Shown: positions 15,924 through 24,980 of the stretch, piece by piece | Layout of the letters: each line of letters opens with the position of its first letter | Position numbering within the stretch: the first letter of the stretch is position 1 | IMG/VR virus record: IMGVR_UViG_3300020118_000066 | Coordinates: 1-50,477 of that record | Source of the DNA: a virus | DNA: 50,477 nt | Direction: 5' to 3' (one strand) | Made by a program: the position numbers and the translations under genes | The notes under the pieces: model-generated | Seen by the model: the letters and a program-made list of their open reading frames with translations, nothing else | The model's database searches: none | Told to the model about the DNA's origin: nothing

Positions 15924-16790
15924 ATGCTTAGCGCACACGAGCAGCTCCACCGCTTCTTGGAGAAGCGGTCTACCGTCTTCTTCCAGGCCATGATGAACTT
16001 GGCCAAGTCGCACTACGGCCGATTCGATGGCGGGAAGCAAGACGCCATAAAAGAAATGGCTTACGTCATCGGCCGCACCATGATCCTGGCGGATCTGAAC
16101 GGTCGTAAGCGTCTATTGATGGAGGCTGACAAGGTCGCCAGCAAGTTCGCGGAAGAAAAGACACCCATCAGTAGCCTGCCGTTTGAAGAGGCGATCGAGG
16201 ATCTTGTATCCAGGGAACCTCGGCTTGCGAAGAGTTATATCGAGGTTAGCACACTTTACAATACCAGCCATACTTTTGCGCTTGCCCGCAGCGTCGACCT
16301 CAACCTAACGAAGCGCCTAGCCTCCGAGATTGAAAACATCACCAAGACCGGCGGCAACATGTTTGACTTCGAGAAGGTAGCAGAGGCCATTACACCATTC
16401 ACGCGCGCCTATGCGGACAACGTCTTCCGGACCAATACCGCAACAGCCTTCAATAACGGTCGCTTTGCGCAGGCGAAAGATCCAGACGTAAAGCAGGTAA
16501 TACCAGCGATGAGGTTTACCAGCTTGTGCATGCCAACGAGTCGGCCTTGGCACGTCGCTGCTGATGGAATGATCGCTGCCACAGATGACGTGATCTGGAA
16601 GACCTTCCATCCGCCACTTGGCTGGCAATGCCATTGCTCCGCGGACTTCGTCAGTAAGTTCGAGCTGGCCCGCCGCGGGCTTGTCAACGATGACGGGTCC
16701 GTGAAGCGCTTCCTCCCAGCCACATTCAACCAGGCTCATCCTGACGTTGGGTTTAGACCGTCCACGATTACTTTTGATGAGGTCGCGTAG
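15924..16790 (+). CDS. Mu gpF-like minor head / head morphogenesis protein
   Basis: ATG 15924 is 3 bp after the previous stop; the frame is open further upstream but the overlap would be long. The 288-residue product has the family's typical C-terminal domain: YADNVFRTNTATAFNNGRF, then PRMR-like PAMRFTSLCMPTSRPWHVAADG and HPPLGWQCHCSADFVSKFE, with the paired Cys-His-Cys. In Mu, gpF (gp30) is a minor capsid component needed for head assembly and sits after the portal. Here the modification island separates it from the portal gene. Length is shorter than Mu's protein. Confidence 0.85.
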   Translation: MLSAHEQLHRFLEKRSTVFFQAMMNLAKSHYGRFDGGKQDAIKEMAYVIGRTMILADLNGRKRLLMEADKVASKFAEEKTPISSLPFEEAIEDLVSREPRLAKSYIEVSTLYNTSHTFALARSVDLNLTKRLASEIENITKTGGNMFDFEKVAEAITPFTRAYADNVFRTNTATAFNNGRFAQAKDPDVKQVIPAMRFTSLCMPTSRPWHVAADGMIAATDDVIWKTFHPPLGWQCHCSADFVSKFELARRGLVNDDGSVKRFLPATFNQAHPDVGFRPSTITFDEVA

Positions 16791-16794
16791 GGCC

Positions 16795-16968
16795 ATGGCC
16801 AGTACGGACAAGAAAATCAGGATGACAATCGTTCTGGAGAACGCGCTGTATCGCCTCTTCCACGCCAAGGCTTGCGAGGTAGGCGCCACTCACAACGGCG
16901 TTATTCGCCTGCTAATCCAGAAATACTTGGACGGAACATGCACCTGCAAGCGGCCCAAAAAGGGCTAA
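16795..16968 (+). CDS. Ribbon-helix-helix (Arc-like) DNA-binding protein
   Basis: ATG 16795 is 4 bp after the gpF-like stop; upstream in-frame codons belong to gpF sequence in another frame. The 57-residue product has the RHH plan: KKIRMTIVLEN as beta strand, ALYRLFHAKACEVG as helix 1 and THNGVIRLLIQKYLDG as helix 2, then a basic CTCKRPKKG tail. RHH proteins are dimeric repressors or relaxase-type binders that insert the strand into the major groove. Its position inside the head operon suggests regulation of late genes. A second RHH gene lies at 46520-46696. Confidence 0.65.
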   Translation: MASTDKKIRMTIVLENALYRLFHAKACEVGATHNGVIRLLIQKYLDGTCTCKRPKKG

Positions 16969-17035
16969 TGCGCACTTTTCCATAGCACCCCGTTTGCTTC
17001 TTTGCTCATCGGTAAATCACGCTACCGTATGAGTA

Positions 17036-18601
17036 ATGAACTTCGCCAATTGGTTCGGAACAAAAACGTTCTCGAGCAACGCTGGCGCGACACTTCAAGA
17101 AGTCGTTCCCCCGGTTATTAACGGCGCGAACTACACCGCCTTTGAAACAGGCGATGGCTGGTTTACCATCCGGGACATCTTCATCTTTGGTGAAGTCCCA
17201 AAGGGCGTCAAAGAGGCCCCCGAAGATGTCAAGGGCCAGCGCATGGCCCAGATGGTGGCTAACGCGCGCATCAAGTACGAGAACGAAAAGTACGCGGCGC
17301 CTGCCCATAAGGGCCATCACAAGATGCTGGAGTTCCAGGACCCCGAGTTCCTGGGCTTCGTCCTTCCCAAGCGCGTTGGGCAGATCATGCTCGACGGCAA
17401 GCTTCAGGATGCCGTGTTCGGGGACGTCAAGGTCAAGGCCTCTGCCTTTGAGAGAATCCTAAAGGGCGAGCTGCCTTACGTCTCCCCAGAAGTCGACTGG
17501 ACCAAGTGGGAATTCTCTTCCCTGTCCTTCCTTGATTCTAAGCCACCTCACTTCAAGGGACCTCTCATCACCATTGGAGAGGTCATCAAGGATACGACCG
17601 CCCGTTTCGAGGTCGAAAGTTCCACAGTGAAAGGCAAGTTTATGGCCGGTGATGCCAAGAAGGACGAGAAGAAGGAAGTCTCCGACGGCGAGGCCAAGAA
17701 AAAGCAGGAATTCGCCAACAAGAAGTCCAAGGCCAAGATGGATGACGGCGCCGGCGATGGTGATGGCGGTGATGCTGGTGATGGCGGCGATGCCGGTGGC
17801 GATGGTGGTGACGCCGGATTTGACGGCGGCGATGGCGGGGATGCCGGCTTCGATGACGGCGGGGACGGCGCGTTCAAGGCGCTCGGCTCGCGCGTGGCCA
17901 AGATGGAAGCCGGCTTCGAGGCCATGGACAAGTCCATCGGCAATATCCATTTCAAAATGGGCCTCCCGTACAGGGGGGCTTACATGCAGGCGGAAACGTT
18001 CAAGAAGCCTTCTTCGAATGCCCCCAGAGAACAGGACGGAGGTGCTGGAGTGACCAAGGGAAGCCAGGCTCAGAACCAGGTCAAGTTTGAAAACGATCCC
18101 GAGGCGCGCGCCAAGTTCGCGGCCCTTGAGATGCAGACCAAGGCGCTCGAGGACAAGATCGCCAAGCGCGAGCTCGAGGAAACGATTACCAAGCGCGTCA
18201 CTGCGGCCTTTGAGGATCTCAAGGGCTATCCACTGACGGACACCGTCAAGACGGACATTGCGGAGTTTGCCAAGGACGAGGCGCTCCTCAAGCGGTATGT
18301 GGCGTCGATCAAGGCGCAGACTCCGAAGGATCCCCCCAAGTCGGTGGCAGCGTTCCAGGCGGTTGGGATGAGCGTCAAGCCGGTCACGGGCACCGATCCG
18401 GACATCGCGGAGTTCCAGGCGCAGGGGCAGGAGAAGGCGGAAGCGGCCATCCGGTACGCCATGGCTTACGAGGCGTGGAAGGTTAGCCCCATGGCCAAGT
18501 TCTCCAAGTTCCGCTCTGACCGCAAGGCCTTCATCAAAGAGTACATGGCGATGGACGCCACCGGGCATGCCCTGGATTCGATTCTTCCTGGAGGTTTCTA
18601 A
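17036..18601 (+). CDS. Prohead protease fused to scaffold (Mu gpI-like)
   Basis: The 521-residue product combines two parts. Residues 1-180 look like Mu gpI-type proteases: AAPAHKGHH (His91/94/95), DPEFLGFVLP, GELPYVSPEVDW, then the SSLSFLDSKPPHFKGP segment (161-176) with candidate catalytic serines. A Lys-rich stretch and an acidic Gly/Asp spacer (about 238-278, runs of GDGG and DAG) lead to a helical C-terminal scaffold (TKALEDKIAKRELEETITKR near 375-400). In Mu, protease and scaffold share one gene, with internal starts giving scaffold alone. The 67-bp gap upstream is long for this operon, and the ribosome site is weak. The protein should be cleaved during head maturation. Confidence 0.75.
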   Translation: MNFANWFGTKTFSSNAGATLQEVVPPVINGANYTAFETGDGWFTIRDIFIFGEVPKGVKEAPEDVKGQRMAQMVANARIKYENEKYAAPAHKGHHKMLEFQDPEFLGFVLPKRVGQIMLDGKLQDAVFGDVKVKASAFERILKGELPYVSPEVDWTKWEFSSLSFLDSKPPHFKGPLITIGEVIKDTTARFEVESSTVKGKFMAGDAKKDEKKEVSDGEAKKKQEFANKKSKAKMDDGAGDGDGGDAGDGGDAGGDGGDAGFDGGDGGDAGFDDGGDGAFKALGSRVAKMEAGFEAMDKSIGNIHFKMGLPYRGAYMQAETFKKPSSNAPREQDGGAGVTKGSQAQNQVKFENDPEARAKFAALEMQTKALEDKIAKRELEETITKRVTAAFEDLKGYPLTDTVKTDIAEFAKDEALLKRYVASIKAQTPKDPPKSVAAFQAVGMSVKPVTGTDPDIAEFQAQGQEKAEAAIRYAMAYEAWKVSPMAKFSKFRSDRKAFIKEYMAMDATGHALDSILPGGF

Positions 18602-19119
18602 TGGCTAACCAGACCTCTGCCGTTCAGAAGGTTGTCAAGACGATCTTCAGCGCCCCGATGCAGTTCACGGTGGCGAACGCCATCACCATTCCGGTGGGCG
18701 TCTATACGATGCTCCCCGGAACGAGCGGCGACACCGCGAACCGCGGCCTTCTGGATAATTACCAGAACGTCAAGACCGCGATTTTCACGGGGTATTGCAT
18801 CAGCGCTTCCAGCCCTGGTGATCTGTCGACCACGAACACCGTGGTTGGCAATACGTCGCCGGCGGCGGGCTTTCAGAAGCCTGATGCGTCCTGCGAGACA
18901 GGCCCGCACATCTGGGTTCAGCAGAGCATCACGGGCGGCTCGGCGCAGTCGGACGTCGGCAAGAAGGTCTGGCTCACCAACAACAACGACCTGACGCTGA
19001 CCGACCAGACGACCCCCGGCCTGTCGAGCGTGGTTGGCCGCGTGGTGTACTTCTGGTCCGCAACCTCTGAAGACGTGCTCATGTACGGCATGATCGGCTT
19101 CGATCTCATGACGAGCTAG
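18601..19119 (+). CDS. Probable head decoration protein
   Basis: The 172-residue product is strand-rich, Thr/Ser/Gly-rich and low in charge, the composition of virion surface proteins. It sits between protease/scaffold and the major capsid protein, the slot held by decoration proteins in many tailed phages. ATG overlaps the previous stop (TAATG). AITIPVGVYTMLPG and GLSSVVGRVVYFWS resemble beta-tulip or barrel strands. Assigned by position and composition, not by a family motif. Confidence 0.6.
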   Translation: MANQTSAVQKVVKTIFSAPMQFTVANAITIPVGVYTMLPGTSGDTANRGLLDNYQNVKTAIFTGYCISASSPGDLSTTNTVVGNTSPAAGFQKPDASCETGPHIWVQQSITGGSAQSDVGKKVWLTNNNDLTLTDQTTPGLSSVVGRVVYFWSATSEDVLMYGMIGFDLMTS

Positions 19120-19138
19120 TAGCTAGGAGAAATGACAG

Positions 19139-20128
19139 ATGGCTAATCCAGTTTCGGTTGGCGCACTCCTGACGGCTGGACTTCGTCCTGAGTTCGCGAA
19201 CGTCTACCGCTTCAACTACACGGGCGTTGAAAAGCGCCTGCGCGACGTGGTCTGGCTGGACGCGACGTCCGACAAGATCAAGGAAATCTACGGCTACCTG
19301 CAGGCTGCGCCGTATCCCGTGCGCTGGCCCCGCGGCGCCGTTATTGATTCGAAGGACATTCTGTCCGTCCAGTTCTCGGTGCCCAATTTCGATTGGGGCC
19401 GCCGGATCTACATCCACGACAACGACATCCAGGACGATCAGACACAGACGGCTTACGTCGTCGCCCGCGAGCTTGGCGCCCACTGGGCCACGCTTGCGGA
19501 GCGGGTGTTCTACCAGGTCATGCAGAGCACGACGGACGCCAACCTGCTCCCGGCGATCCCGGTTGCCGCGGACGGCCTGAACCTGTACAGCGGCTCGTCC
19601 CGCTTCGGCGTGGCCACCGGCAACCAGTTCACGTCCACCGGAACTTCTACGGTGCAGCAGATCATCAACGACATCTACACCGTCAAGCAGACCTTCATCA
19701 ACTTCCAGGACACGGAAGGCCAGCCGCTCATGGATCCCGCGACGATCCAGGGCAACGGCTTCCGCATCTTCCATGGCCCGTCCATCACGCTCGTCATGGA
19801 GCAGGTGGCCAAGGCCATGATCGTGCCGATCGGCGCGAATACCGCTACGTCGAACGCCGGCGTCAGCAACCTGGTCATGGCCTCTGGGACGCCGATCGAC
19901 TTCGAGAACAACCAGCGCATCACTGGCACGAGCTACTACTCGTGGATGAAGGGCCTTTCGAACGATAAGCGCGGCTTCTTCCGCCAGGTTCGTCAGGGCT
20001 TCTTTGAGTCCGTCGGCAACTGGGAAGTGTCGGATCACACCCGTAACACGGGCGAAATCTACATCCAGTTCAAGACGCGCGAAGGCTACGGGCTGGCGCT
20101 CCCGTACAACACGATCAAAACGGTTTAA
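19139..20128 (+). CDS. Major capsid protein, Mu gpT-like
   Basis: The 329-residue product follows the protease and decoration genes and has Mu gpT-like character: GALLTAGLRPEFANVY at the start, then VWLDATSDKIKEIYGYL, RRIYIHDNDIQDDQTQTAYVVARELG (HK97-fold spine helix with Asp/Gln before it), ERVFYQVMQSTTDANLL, and a TRNTGEIYIQFKTREGYGLAL end. It is the main HK97-fold shell protein and the expected substrate of host GroEL with the GroES-like gene upstream. AGGAG precedes the ATG. Codons are strongly G/C-ending, as expected for a highly made protein. Confidence 0.85.
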   Translation: MANPVSVGALLTAGLRPEFANVYRFNYTGVEKRLRDVVWLDATSDKIKEIYGYLQAAPYPVRWPRGAVIDSKDILSVQFSVPNFDWGRRIYIHDNDIQDDQTQTAYVVARELGAHWATLAERVFYQVMQSTTDANLLPAIPVAADGLNLYSGSSRFGVATGNQFTSTGTSTVQQIINDIYTVKQTFINFQDTEGQPLMDPATIQGNGFRIFHGPSITLVMEQVAKAMIVPIGANTATSNAGVSNLVMASGTPIDFENNQRITGTSYYSWMKGLSNDKRGFFRQVRQGFFESVGNWEVSDHTRNTGEIYIQFKTREGYGLALPYNTIKTV

Positions 20129-20162
20129 GGCTGTCTCTAGGCTTTGAAGGAGGAACAGAAGC

Positions 20163-20906
20163 ATGGCCAAAGACACTCTTCCTGCGGTTAGTCTGCCTGA
20201 AGCGAAGAAGGTAGAGCAGTTCAAGGTCGATCTTGGGTTCCTTGAAGGCCTCAAGAAAGACGTCAAGACCAACGATTCCGTTGCCACCAAGGTCTACTGG
20301 TTTGGCACACTTCCGATGCTCGGCACCCAGACCATCAAGCGCTTGGACCGCGAAACCGGTGGGGTTGAGAAAGTCGAATCCACGGCCGGCGAACTTTTCA
20401 ACAACCCCCATCAGGATCAGATGTGGGTGGGCCGCTGCCCCTGGTTTCAGAACATCTCAGTGCGCGGCTGCACCTTCAACGCCTATACGTCGCTTCCGGT
20501 CAGGACGGGCATGGAGAGCCCTGGAAAGATCGGGGAAAACAGAAACATGAAGGCCGGCCTCATCGCGGAGTTCACCAAGGAACAGGTGGACTTCATTCTG
20601 AATGAGGTCCGGTTGACCTTCGTGCGCCCTCCGGTGTCTCCAACGCGGCCGGAAACCGCGGAGATCTATCGCGTGGTTGAGTCTGACGGGAAGTACCTCC
20701 ATCAGGCGCAGGTGTTGATGCACGACGCCATGAAACTGAGTGGGCTCCCCCCGGATCCCAGCAGATTTGTTTCCAGCAACTTCGATCCGAACAAGCACCA
20801 CCCGGTGTCGGACTTCATTTACCTCCGCGAAATCCCTGATGCCGGGATGTGGCCTGATCTGATGGCGCTGTTCAGCAATCCGCCCCCTTCTCTGTCTGGG
20901 AGGTAA
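20163..20906 (+). CDS. Hypothetical virion protein after the capsid gene
   Basis: A strong GAAGGAGGAAC ribosome site precedes this ATG, suggesting high expression. The 247-residue product has a Lys/Val-rich start, a TFNAYTSLPVRTGMESPG turn and a C-terminal HDAMKLSGLPPDPSR stretch. No family is recognised. Position right after the capsid suggests a head-associated or head-tail protein. Confidence 0.65.
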   Translation: MAKDTLPAVSLPEAKKVEQFKVDLGFLEGLKKDVKTNDSVATKVYWFGTLPMLGTQTIKRLDRETGGVEKVESTAGELFNNPHQDQMWVGRCPWFQNISVRGCTFNAYTSLPVRTGMESPGKIGENRNMKAGLIAEFTKEQVDFILNEVRLTFVRPPVSPTRPETAEIYRVVESDGKYLHQAQVLMHDAMKLSGLPPDPSRFVSSNFDPNKHHPVSDFIYLREIPDAGMWPDLMALFSNPPPSLSGR

Positions 20907-20915
20907 TGGCGCCGT

Positions 20916-22265
20916 ATGGCCACGATGACTCAGGCCCAGGTTCAAAGCGCATATTCCAATGCGGCCAAGATCATCGATCAGACGCGGCGCTTTGGGGCCG
21001 TTAACGCCACCAACCTGATTTCACTCCTGCAGACCTATGAGGCCAGCTATGGTGGCGACTTCATCCGGCCGGCAGAGCAGGCGATCCAGCAATGCAGGGC
21101 GGCTATCGCGGGCATCGTCACTCCTGGCTATATCCAGAGCGTTCTTACGCCTTGGATTCAGCAGTACATGCTCTCGGTGGTCGGGCTGACCAATCTGACC
21201 AACATTCAGGCTGCGCTTCAGCAGCTCTACGTCTACATGGCCCAGAACAAACTGGCGGTTCAGAGCAGGGGCATTACTTACGGTACCCCTACCGCCATTA
21301 CGAGCATCACCGGGGCGGCAAACTCCGGTAACGGTCAGATCATCCGCTTGACGCGCGATCAGTGGAATTACCCTATCGAAAATATCTGGCCGGATCAGAA
21401 ACTAGCCCAGTGCGTCCAGGACTCTCAGACTGGCTCCAAGCTTGGTCAGGAAGTGTTTACGGTTAACGGCAACGTGCCATACGTCGACCAGATCAAGCGA
21501 AGCGGTTCCGGGCTGAATGCCACCTTTGTGGCACGTACCACGGACGACACCAATCCTGGCCTCTTCAACGCCAGCTTCGATCAGTTCTCTAGCACCACGG
21601 GTGATCGCCTGAACCCAAACGGCATCACCAACTGGACCAGCCAGAACGGTGATAGTTCCAGCTTCTATACGTTCGACAATACCAATATCTTCCGGGTGGC
21701 GCCTTCGGTGACTTCGACCACGTCCTATTCGCTAAATATGGTGGCGTCCAACGTCATTTCGCAGCTCTTGAGCGCCAAGGGAACGAAGCTGAACCAGGCT
21801 ACGCCCTACATGCTGGCGGTCATTTATAATGCCCAAGTCAACAGCGCCACCGGAACGCTGACCGCGCGTATGGGCAACGTAGGCGCCTCGGTGACGGTAG
21901 ACGGCAAGACCGGCTGGCAGGTATTGACGGTGCCGGGGACCATGGGCCAGGGCGCGTGGCCGAAGAACTTCGCGGTGGCCAACGGGTCTAACTGCCAGAT
22001 CGCCATCGAATACGCCAAGACTGGCGGAACCGGCCTCCTCATCGGTGAGGCACTCTTCCTTCAGGGCCAGTCTCACGACAATACGTGGTACTGGGTGATT
22101 CCCGCCAGCAACGCCACGTATGCGCCGTGGAAGTTTGGCGACCAGCTCCGCTGGGCCGATCAGGACGGCGTTTCTACCGCGTGCAATCAGAACATGTTCT
22201 GGCGCGGCTTTGGGGTGTATATGCCGTCCAGCAACGGCTCCTCCATTACTTGGGCGGATGCTTAG
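20916..22265 (+). CDS. Hypothetical structural protein with beta-sandwich-like C-terminus
   Basis: The 449-residue product starts with an all-helical part (TQAQVQSAYSNAAKIIDQTR, then repeated Gln/Ala helices to about 120). It continues with Ser/Thr/Gly-rich strands such as SSFYTFDNTNIFRVAPSVTS and LTARMGNVGASVTVDG, which resemble a carbohydrate-binding-module-like beta sandwich. GGAGG at 20899 precedes the ATG. Probably part of the virion; a surface glycan-binding or vertex role is possible but unproven. Confidence 0.65.
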   Translation: MATMTQAQVQSAYSNAAKIIDQTRRFGAVNATNLISLLQTYEASYGGDFIRPAEQAIQQCRAAIAGIVTPGYIQSVLTPWIQQYMLSVVGLTNLTNIQAALQQLYVYMAQNKLAVQSRGITYGTPTAITSITGAANSGNGQIIRLTRDQWNYPIENIWPDQKLAQCVQDSQTGSKLGQEVFTVNGNVPYVDQIKRSGSGLNATFVARTTDDTNPGLFNASFDQFSSTTGDRLNPNGITNWTSQNGDSSSFYTFDNTNIFRVAPSVTSTTSYSLNMVASNVISQLLSAKGTKLNQATPYMLAVIYNAQVNSATGTLTARMGNVGASVTVDGKTGWQVLTVPGTMGQGAWPKNFAVANGSNCQIAIEYAKTGGTGLLIGEALFLQGQSHDNTWYWVIPASNATYAPWKFGDQLRWADQDGVSTACNQNMFWRGFGVYMPSSNGSSITWADA

Positions 22266-22273
22266 AGGTTGAT

Positions 22274-22615
22274 ATGGCACTTACTCGAGGCGGAACGTTC
22301 ACGGTGGCCAGCGGTGCCACACTCTCTACCACCAACGATCTGCAGATTACCGATGGCTCCATGGAAATTGTCGGATTCCAGATCAATGGAACGATCATTT
22401 CCACGGCGATGACGTTCAACGCCTCCGTGGACGGAGTCACATTTCAGCCCCTCAATACTCAGGCGGGGTCGGCCCTGTCCGTGACCATCAAATCTAACGA
22501 AACGATTGGCTTGAGCCAGGACGTGCGCGCCCAGCTTGGCCGCTGGCGTTTCTTGCAGCTCATCATGGGTTCTACCGAGACGAACGGAGCGACGGTTACG
22601 GCGCTCATTAAATAA
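22274..22615 (+). CDS. Small strand-rich virion protein
   Basis: ATG 22274 with AGAGG ahead is the better start; a longer frame overlaps the upstream gene out of frame. The 113-residue product is Thr/Ser/Gly-rich (TFTVASGATLSTTNDLQI, VDGVTFQPLN), the pattern of a small beta-sandwich. It resembles in plan the protein at 32782-33183 (beta-sandwich with SSDG-x-x-W turns). Function unknown. Confidence 0.6.
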   Translation: MALTRGGTFTVASGATLSTTNDLQITDGSMEIVGFQINGTIISTAMTFNASVDGVTFQPLNTQAGSALSVTIKSNETIGLSQDVRAQLGRWRFLQLIMGSTETNGATVTALIK

Positions 22616-22624
22616 GGTGTTTAC

Positions 22625-23080
22625 GTGGCTTTGCTGGACGATTACCAGGCGCGTATCAATACGCAGCTCCGTACCAATTGGAGCAATCCCGGGAACACTA
22701 CAGCCACGACCCCTAACACGGCGCTAGAAACTCTTGCGGCCTCCGATGTGGCCGGCCGCTTCCTTGCCGCCACTGCGGCGACCTACGACTCGACGAACCC
22801 AATCCACGTTGACGTCGCGGTGTTCGCCGTGGGGCTCAAGCTGCAGGTCTGGACAGGGCAGGTGGATAACTCCGTCTACGAGAACTATGTAGAGTCGTTC
22901 ACCAAGGCTGGTATGGTCTTGGGCCACGATCGCCTGACTCCGCAGACGGATTCCACGAAGACCCGCACGCCTGATCCCGCTGGCGCCAAGGTTGCCGCCG
23001 ATTGGACCACTTTCATTGGGGTTGTTCCCGCCATTCCTACGAACAGCCAGACGGTGGATGCCTCTGGCCAAAATACGTGA
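22625..23080 (+). CDS. Hypothetical head-tail connector-region protein
   Basis: GTG start 9 bp after the previous stop. The 151-residue product begins with the helix LLDDYQARINTQLRTNW, followed by AASDVAGRFLAAT and a mixed helical middle. In Mu-like phages a protein of about this size (gp36) sits before the gpG-like gene, but I see no clear family match. Likely a connector by position only. Confidence 0.55.
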   Translation: MALLDDYQARINTQLRTNWSNPGNTTATTPNTALETLAASDVAGRFLAATAATYDSTNPIHVDVAVFAVGLKLQVWTGQVDNSVYENYVESFTKAGMVLGHDRLTPQTDSTKTRTPDPAGAKVAADWTTFIGVVPAIPTNSQTVDASGQNT

Positions 23081-23092
23081 GGAGGTTATGGC

Positions 23093-23749
23093 GTGGGCGA
23101 CTTCTTTGATCCTAACATCAAGATCCACGGGGCCAACATACAGGCGGTAATTCGACTCCAAGGGGAGCTCGAGAACCCCGTCGCCCTCATGAAGAAGCTT
23201 GGCGCCATGGTGCTTGGCGCCTCCCAGCAGGCCTTCAAGCTGCAGCGCTTTGGGGATATCCCGTGGGCAGCGCGCTATCCAGCCCAGAAGCCTCCGAAAC
23301 TGAACATCGCTGGCGCCGTCAAGGACTTTGCCGAAGGCCGAAAAGCTCCGAAGCCTAATCGCTTCTTCGATCGGCCGGCGCTGATTGATGAGGGTATGCG
23401 CGGCGGTCTCCAGGGCTCGCTTACTTATCGAGCGGTGCATTCCTTGTCCTTCGAAGTCGGGACGATCAAGCGGCATGCGTGGGTCCATCAGCACGGCGGG
23501 ATTACCACTCAGCAGATCACAAAGCCAGTAAGGGATGGGATCCGAGGCTTTCTAAAGAAGAAGTCCCACTCCATCGGCCGCGGCTTGAAGGTCAAGCCGT
23601 CTGATTACGAGTCCAAACTGGCACCGCTCCTTAGAAAGCGGGTCCTGCGCACCCACGTAGGCGCGCGCCCATTTGTCGGAATTCATGCGGAACTCTGGGG
23701 TGATATGCTCCGCGCGGTTGAGGAGCATTACAAAGGGCTGGTGAAGTAA
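23093..23749 (+). CDS. Virion morphogenesis protein, Mu gpG-like
   Basis: GTG start with GAGGAGG 8 bases upstream. The 218-residue product has basic, helical segments and the family's features: a HAWVHQHGG strand/turn around 125-133 and the ending RVLRTHVGARPFVGIHAELW, where ARPF(V/L)G is the hallmark of the phage virion morphogenesis family (tail completion, Mu gpG). It probably joins tail to head. The next gene starts on its last base pair (TAATG). Confidence 0.75.
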   Translation: MGDFFDPNIKIHGANIQAVIRLQGELENPVALMKKLGAMVLGASQQAFKLQRFGDIPWAARYPAQKPPKLNIAGAVKDFAEGRKAPKPNRFFDRPALIDEGMRGGLQGSLTYRAVHSLSFEVGTIKRHAWVHQHGGITTQQITKPVRDGIRGFLKKKSHSIGRGLKVKPSDYESKLAPLLRKRVLRTHVGARPFVGIHAELWGDMLRAVEEHYKGLVK

Positions 23750-24246
23750 TGGCCTCCCCACTTACCAGCAGCGTCCTATGTGTCCCTGGGACGCTTAGTT
23801 TTGGCGGTACCGTGATGGGACTCCTCCGGGACATGGTGTTTGAGCCGCGTTCCCAGGTCCGCTCCATCTATGCAGAGGAATGGGGCGTCTACGTGGACCA
23901 CATTTACTGCGGCGATCGCCCCGTGTTTAAGGGGGTGCTCCGGTATCCTGATACCGACGCCATTAGCACTCTGCCGCCGGCGGGGGCGTTTTCCTTCTCC
24001 TACAACCAGACGACCAGCCGTCCTGGCACGCCGCAGTACTCCCGCGGTGGGGTTCTCCTATTCACGCCAACCGCATCAGCGGCCCATCCTGGGGTCAAGC
24101 TGTACAACGCCATCCCACTGATTGACGAGGCGGCGCAGATCCAGATGTCTTTGGGTGAGGAATACGGCCTTGCGGTGGCGTTCATGGGAACGCCGGATTC
24201 TCAGGGAAGAGTTTATGCCACTGGTTTGGTGGGAGGTCTGCCATGA
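23749..24246 (+). CDS. Hypothetical tail-region protein
   Basis: ATG overlaps the previous stop. The 165-residue product has a hydrophobic start (SSVLCVPGTLSFGGTVMG), then EEWGVYVDHIYCGDRPVFKGVLRYPD, a strand-rich Tyr/Val/Phe pattern typical of small tail tube or hub-linked proteins. No family is recognised. It overlaps the next gene by ATGA. Confidence 0.6.
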   Translation: MASPLTSSVLCVPGTLSFGGTVMGLLRDMVFEPRSQVRSIYAEEWGVYVDHIYCGDRPVFKGVLRYPDTDAISTLPPAGAFSFSYNQTTSRPGTPQYSRGGVLLFTPTASAAHPGVKLYNAIPLIDEAAQIQMSLGEEYGLAVAFMGTPDSQGRVYATGLVGGLP

Positions 24247-24479
24247 ATGACGATCTGGTTGACCTTTACGAAGCCTTCCAGCGCGGGGGCCATGGCTTGA
24301 CCATTGCCGAGTGGAAGGCAATGAGCTCCGAAGAGCAGGCGGCCGCCATTGAGGCATCCAACCGCATCGCCACGGAACGCGCAGCGCTGGTGGCTTACTA
24401 CGTCCTTTACCCAATGGAAACCTTGAAAATGGTTGTTGGTGAGGAGGCCGCCGTCAAGGCGGCTCTAACGAGCAAGTGA
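24243..24479 (+). CDS. Small helical tail-region protein
   Basis: ATG overlaps the upstream TGA. The 78-residue product is acidic and all-helical: DLVDLYEAFQRGGHGLTIAE, then an Ala/Glu-rich helix. It overlaps the next gene (GTGA). In tailed phages, pairs of small overlapping genes here sometimes make tape-measure chaperones by frameshifting; no slippery site is obvious in the overlap. Confidence 0.6.
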   Translation: MNDDLVDLYEAFQRGGHGLTIAEWKAMSSEEQAAAIEASNRIATERAALVAYYVLYPMETLKMVVGEEAAVKAALTSK

Positions 24480-24979
24480 ACGAGGTAACGCTCCTAACGA
24501 GCATCAAAACGCTGCTGATCGCCCAGACCTGGAGCGGCGGAAGTGTTGTCTTCCCGTCCAACTCCGTCTACATCACCGCCAATACGGAGGAGGCGACTTC
24601 GTTTGCACTAAAGAACCTTAGGGCTCCGATCGCCCTCATCCGACCAGGAACTGGCGCCAGCGACCCAAAGTTTGACGAGCTTCCGGACCTGATTTATCTG
24701 GATGTGGAGGTCAGGATCATCCAGATCAATCCTGGCGATCCCGTTGGGGAAAACGTCCTGATCGGCGCCAACAAGACCCAGGGTACAGGGCGCTCCGAGG
24801 GCCGCGGTCTCTTTGAGATCGAACAGCAGCTTTACACGGCCATTGGCAAGCTGAATGCAGCCCAAGGGATCACCATTCAGTTCAGAAACAAGGGAGCGCT
24901 GACGGCTGGGACGCTCGAGAACGGCACCTATTTGGCGTACCGAGACCATACTTTCCAAGCCATTTGCACGATGACGTAA
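24476..24979 (+). CDS. Probable tail terminator-like protein
   Basis: GTG start inside the previous gene's stop. The 167-residue product starts with helix LLTSIKTLLIAQTWSG and goes on to strand-rich LIYLDVEVRIIQINPGDP and a helix near LFEIEQQLYTAIGKL, the alpha-beta plan of small tail-terminator proteins. Family membership is uncertain. It precedes the gene at 24981, which would fit tail assembly order. Confidence 0.5.
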   Translation: MNEVTLLTSIKTLLIAQTWSGGSVVFPSNSVYITANTEEATSFALKNLRAPIALIRPGTGASDPKFDELPDLIYLDVEVRIIQINPGDPVGENVLIGANKTQGTGRSEGRGLFEIEQQLYTAIGKLNAAQGITIQFRNKGALTAGTLENGTYLAYRDHTFQAICTMT

Positions 24980-24980
24980 T

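Noticed and set aside
17459-18568. Long open frame of 369 codons on the minus strand
   Set aside because: It mirrors the GC-rich coding sequence of the protease/scaffold gene on the other strand and has no ribosome site or recognisable domain.
19106-20290. Long minus-strand frame of 394 codons
   Set aside because: It is antisense to the major capsid gene, whose codon bias creates it; its content has no protein-like motif order.
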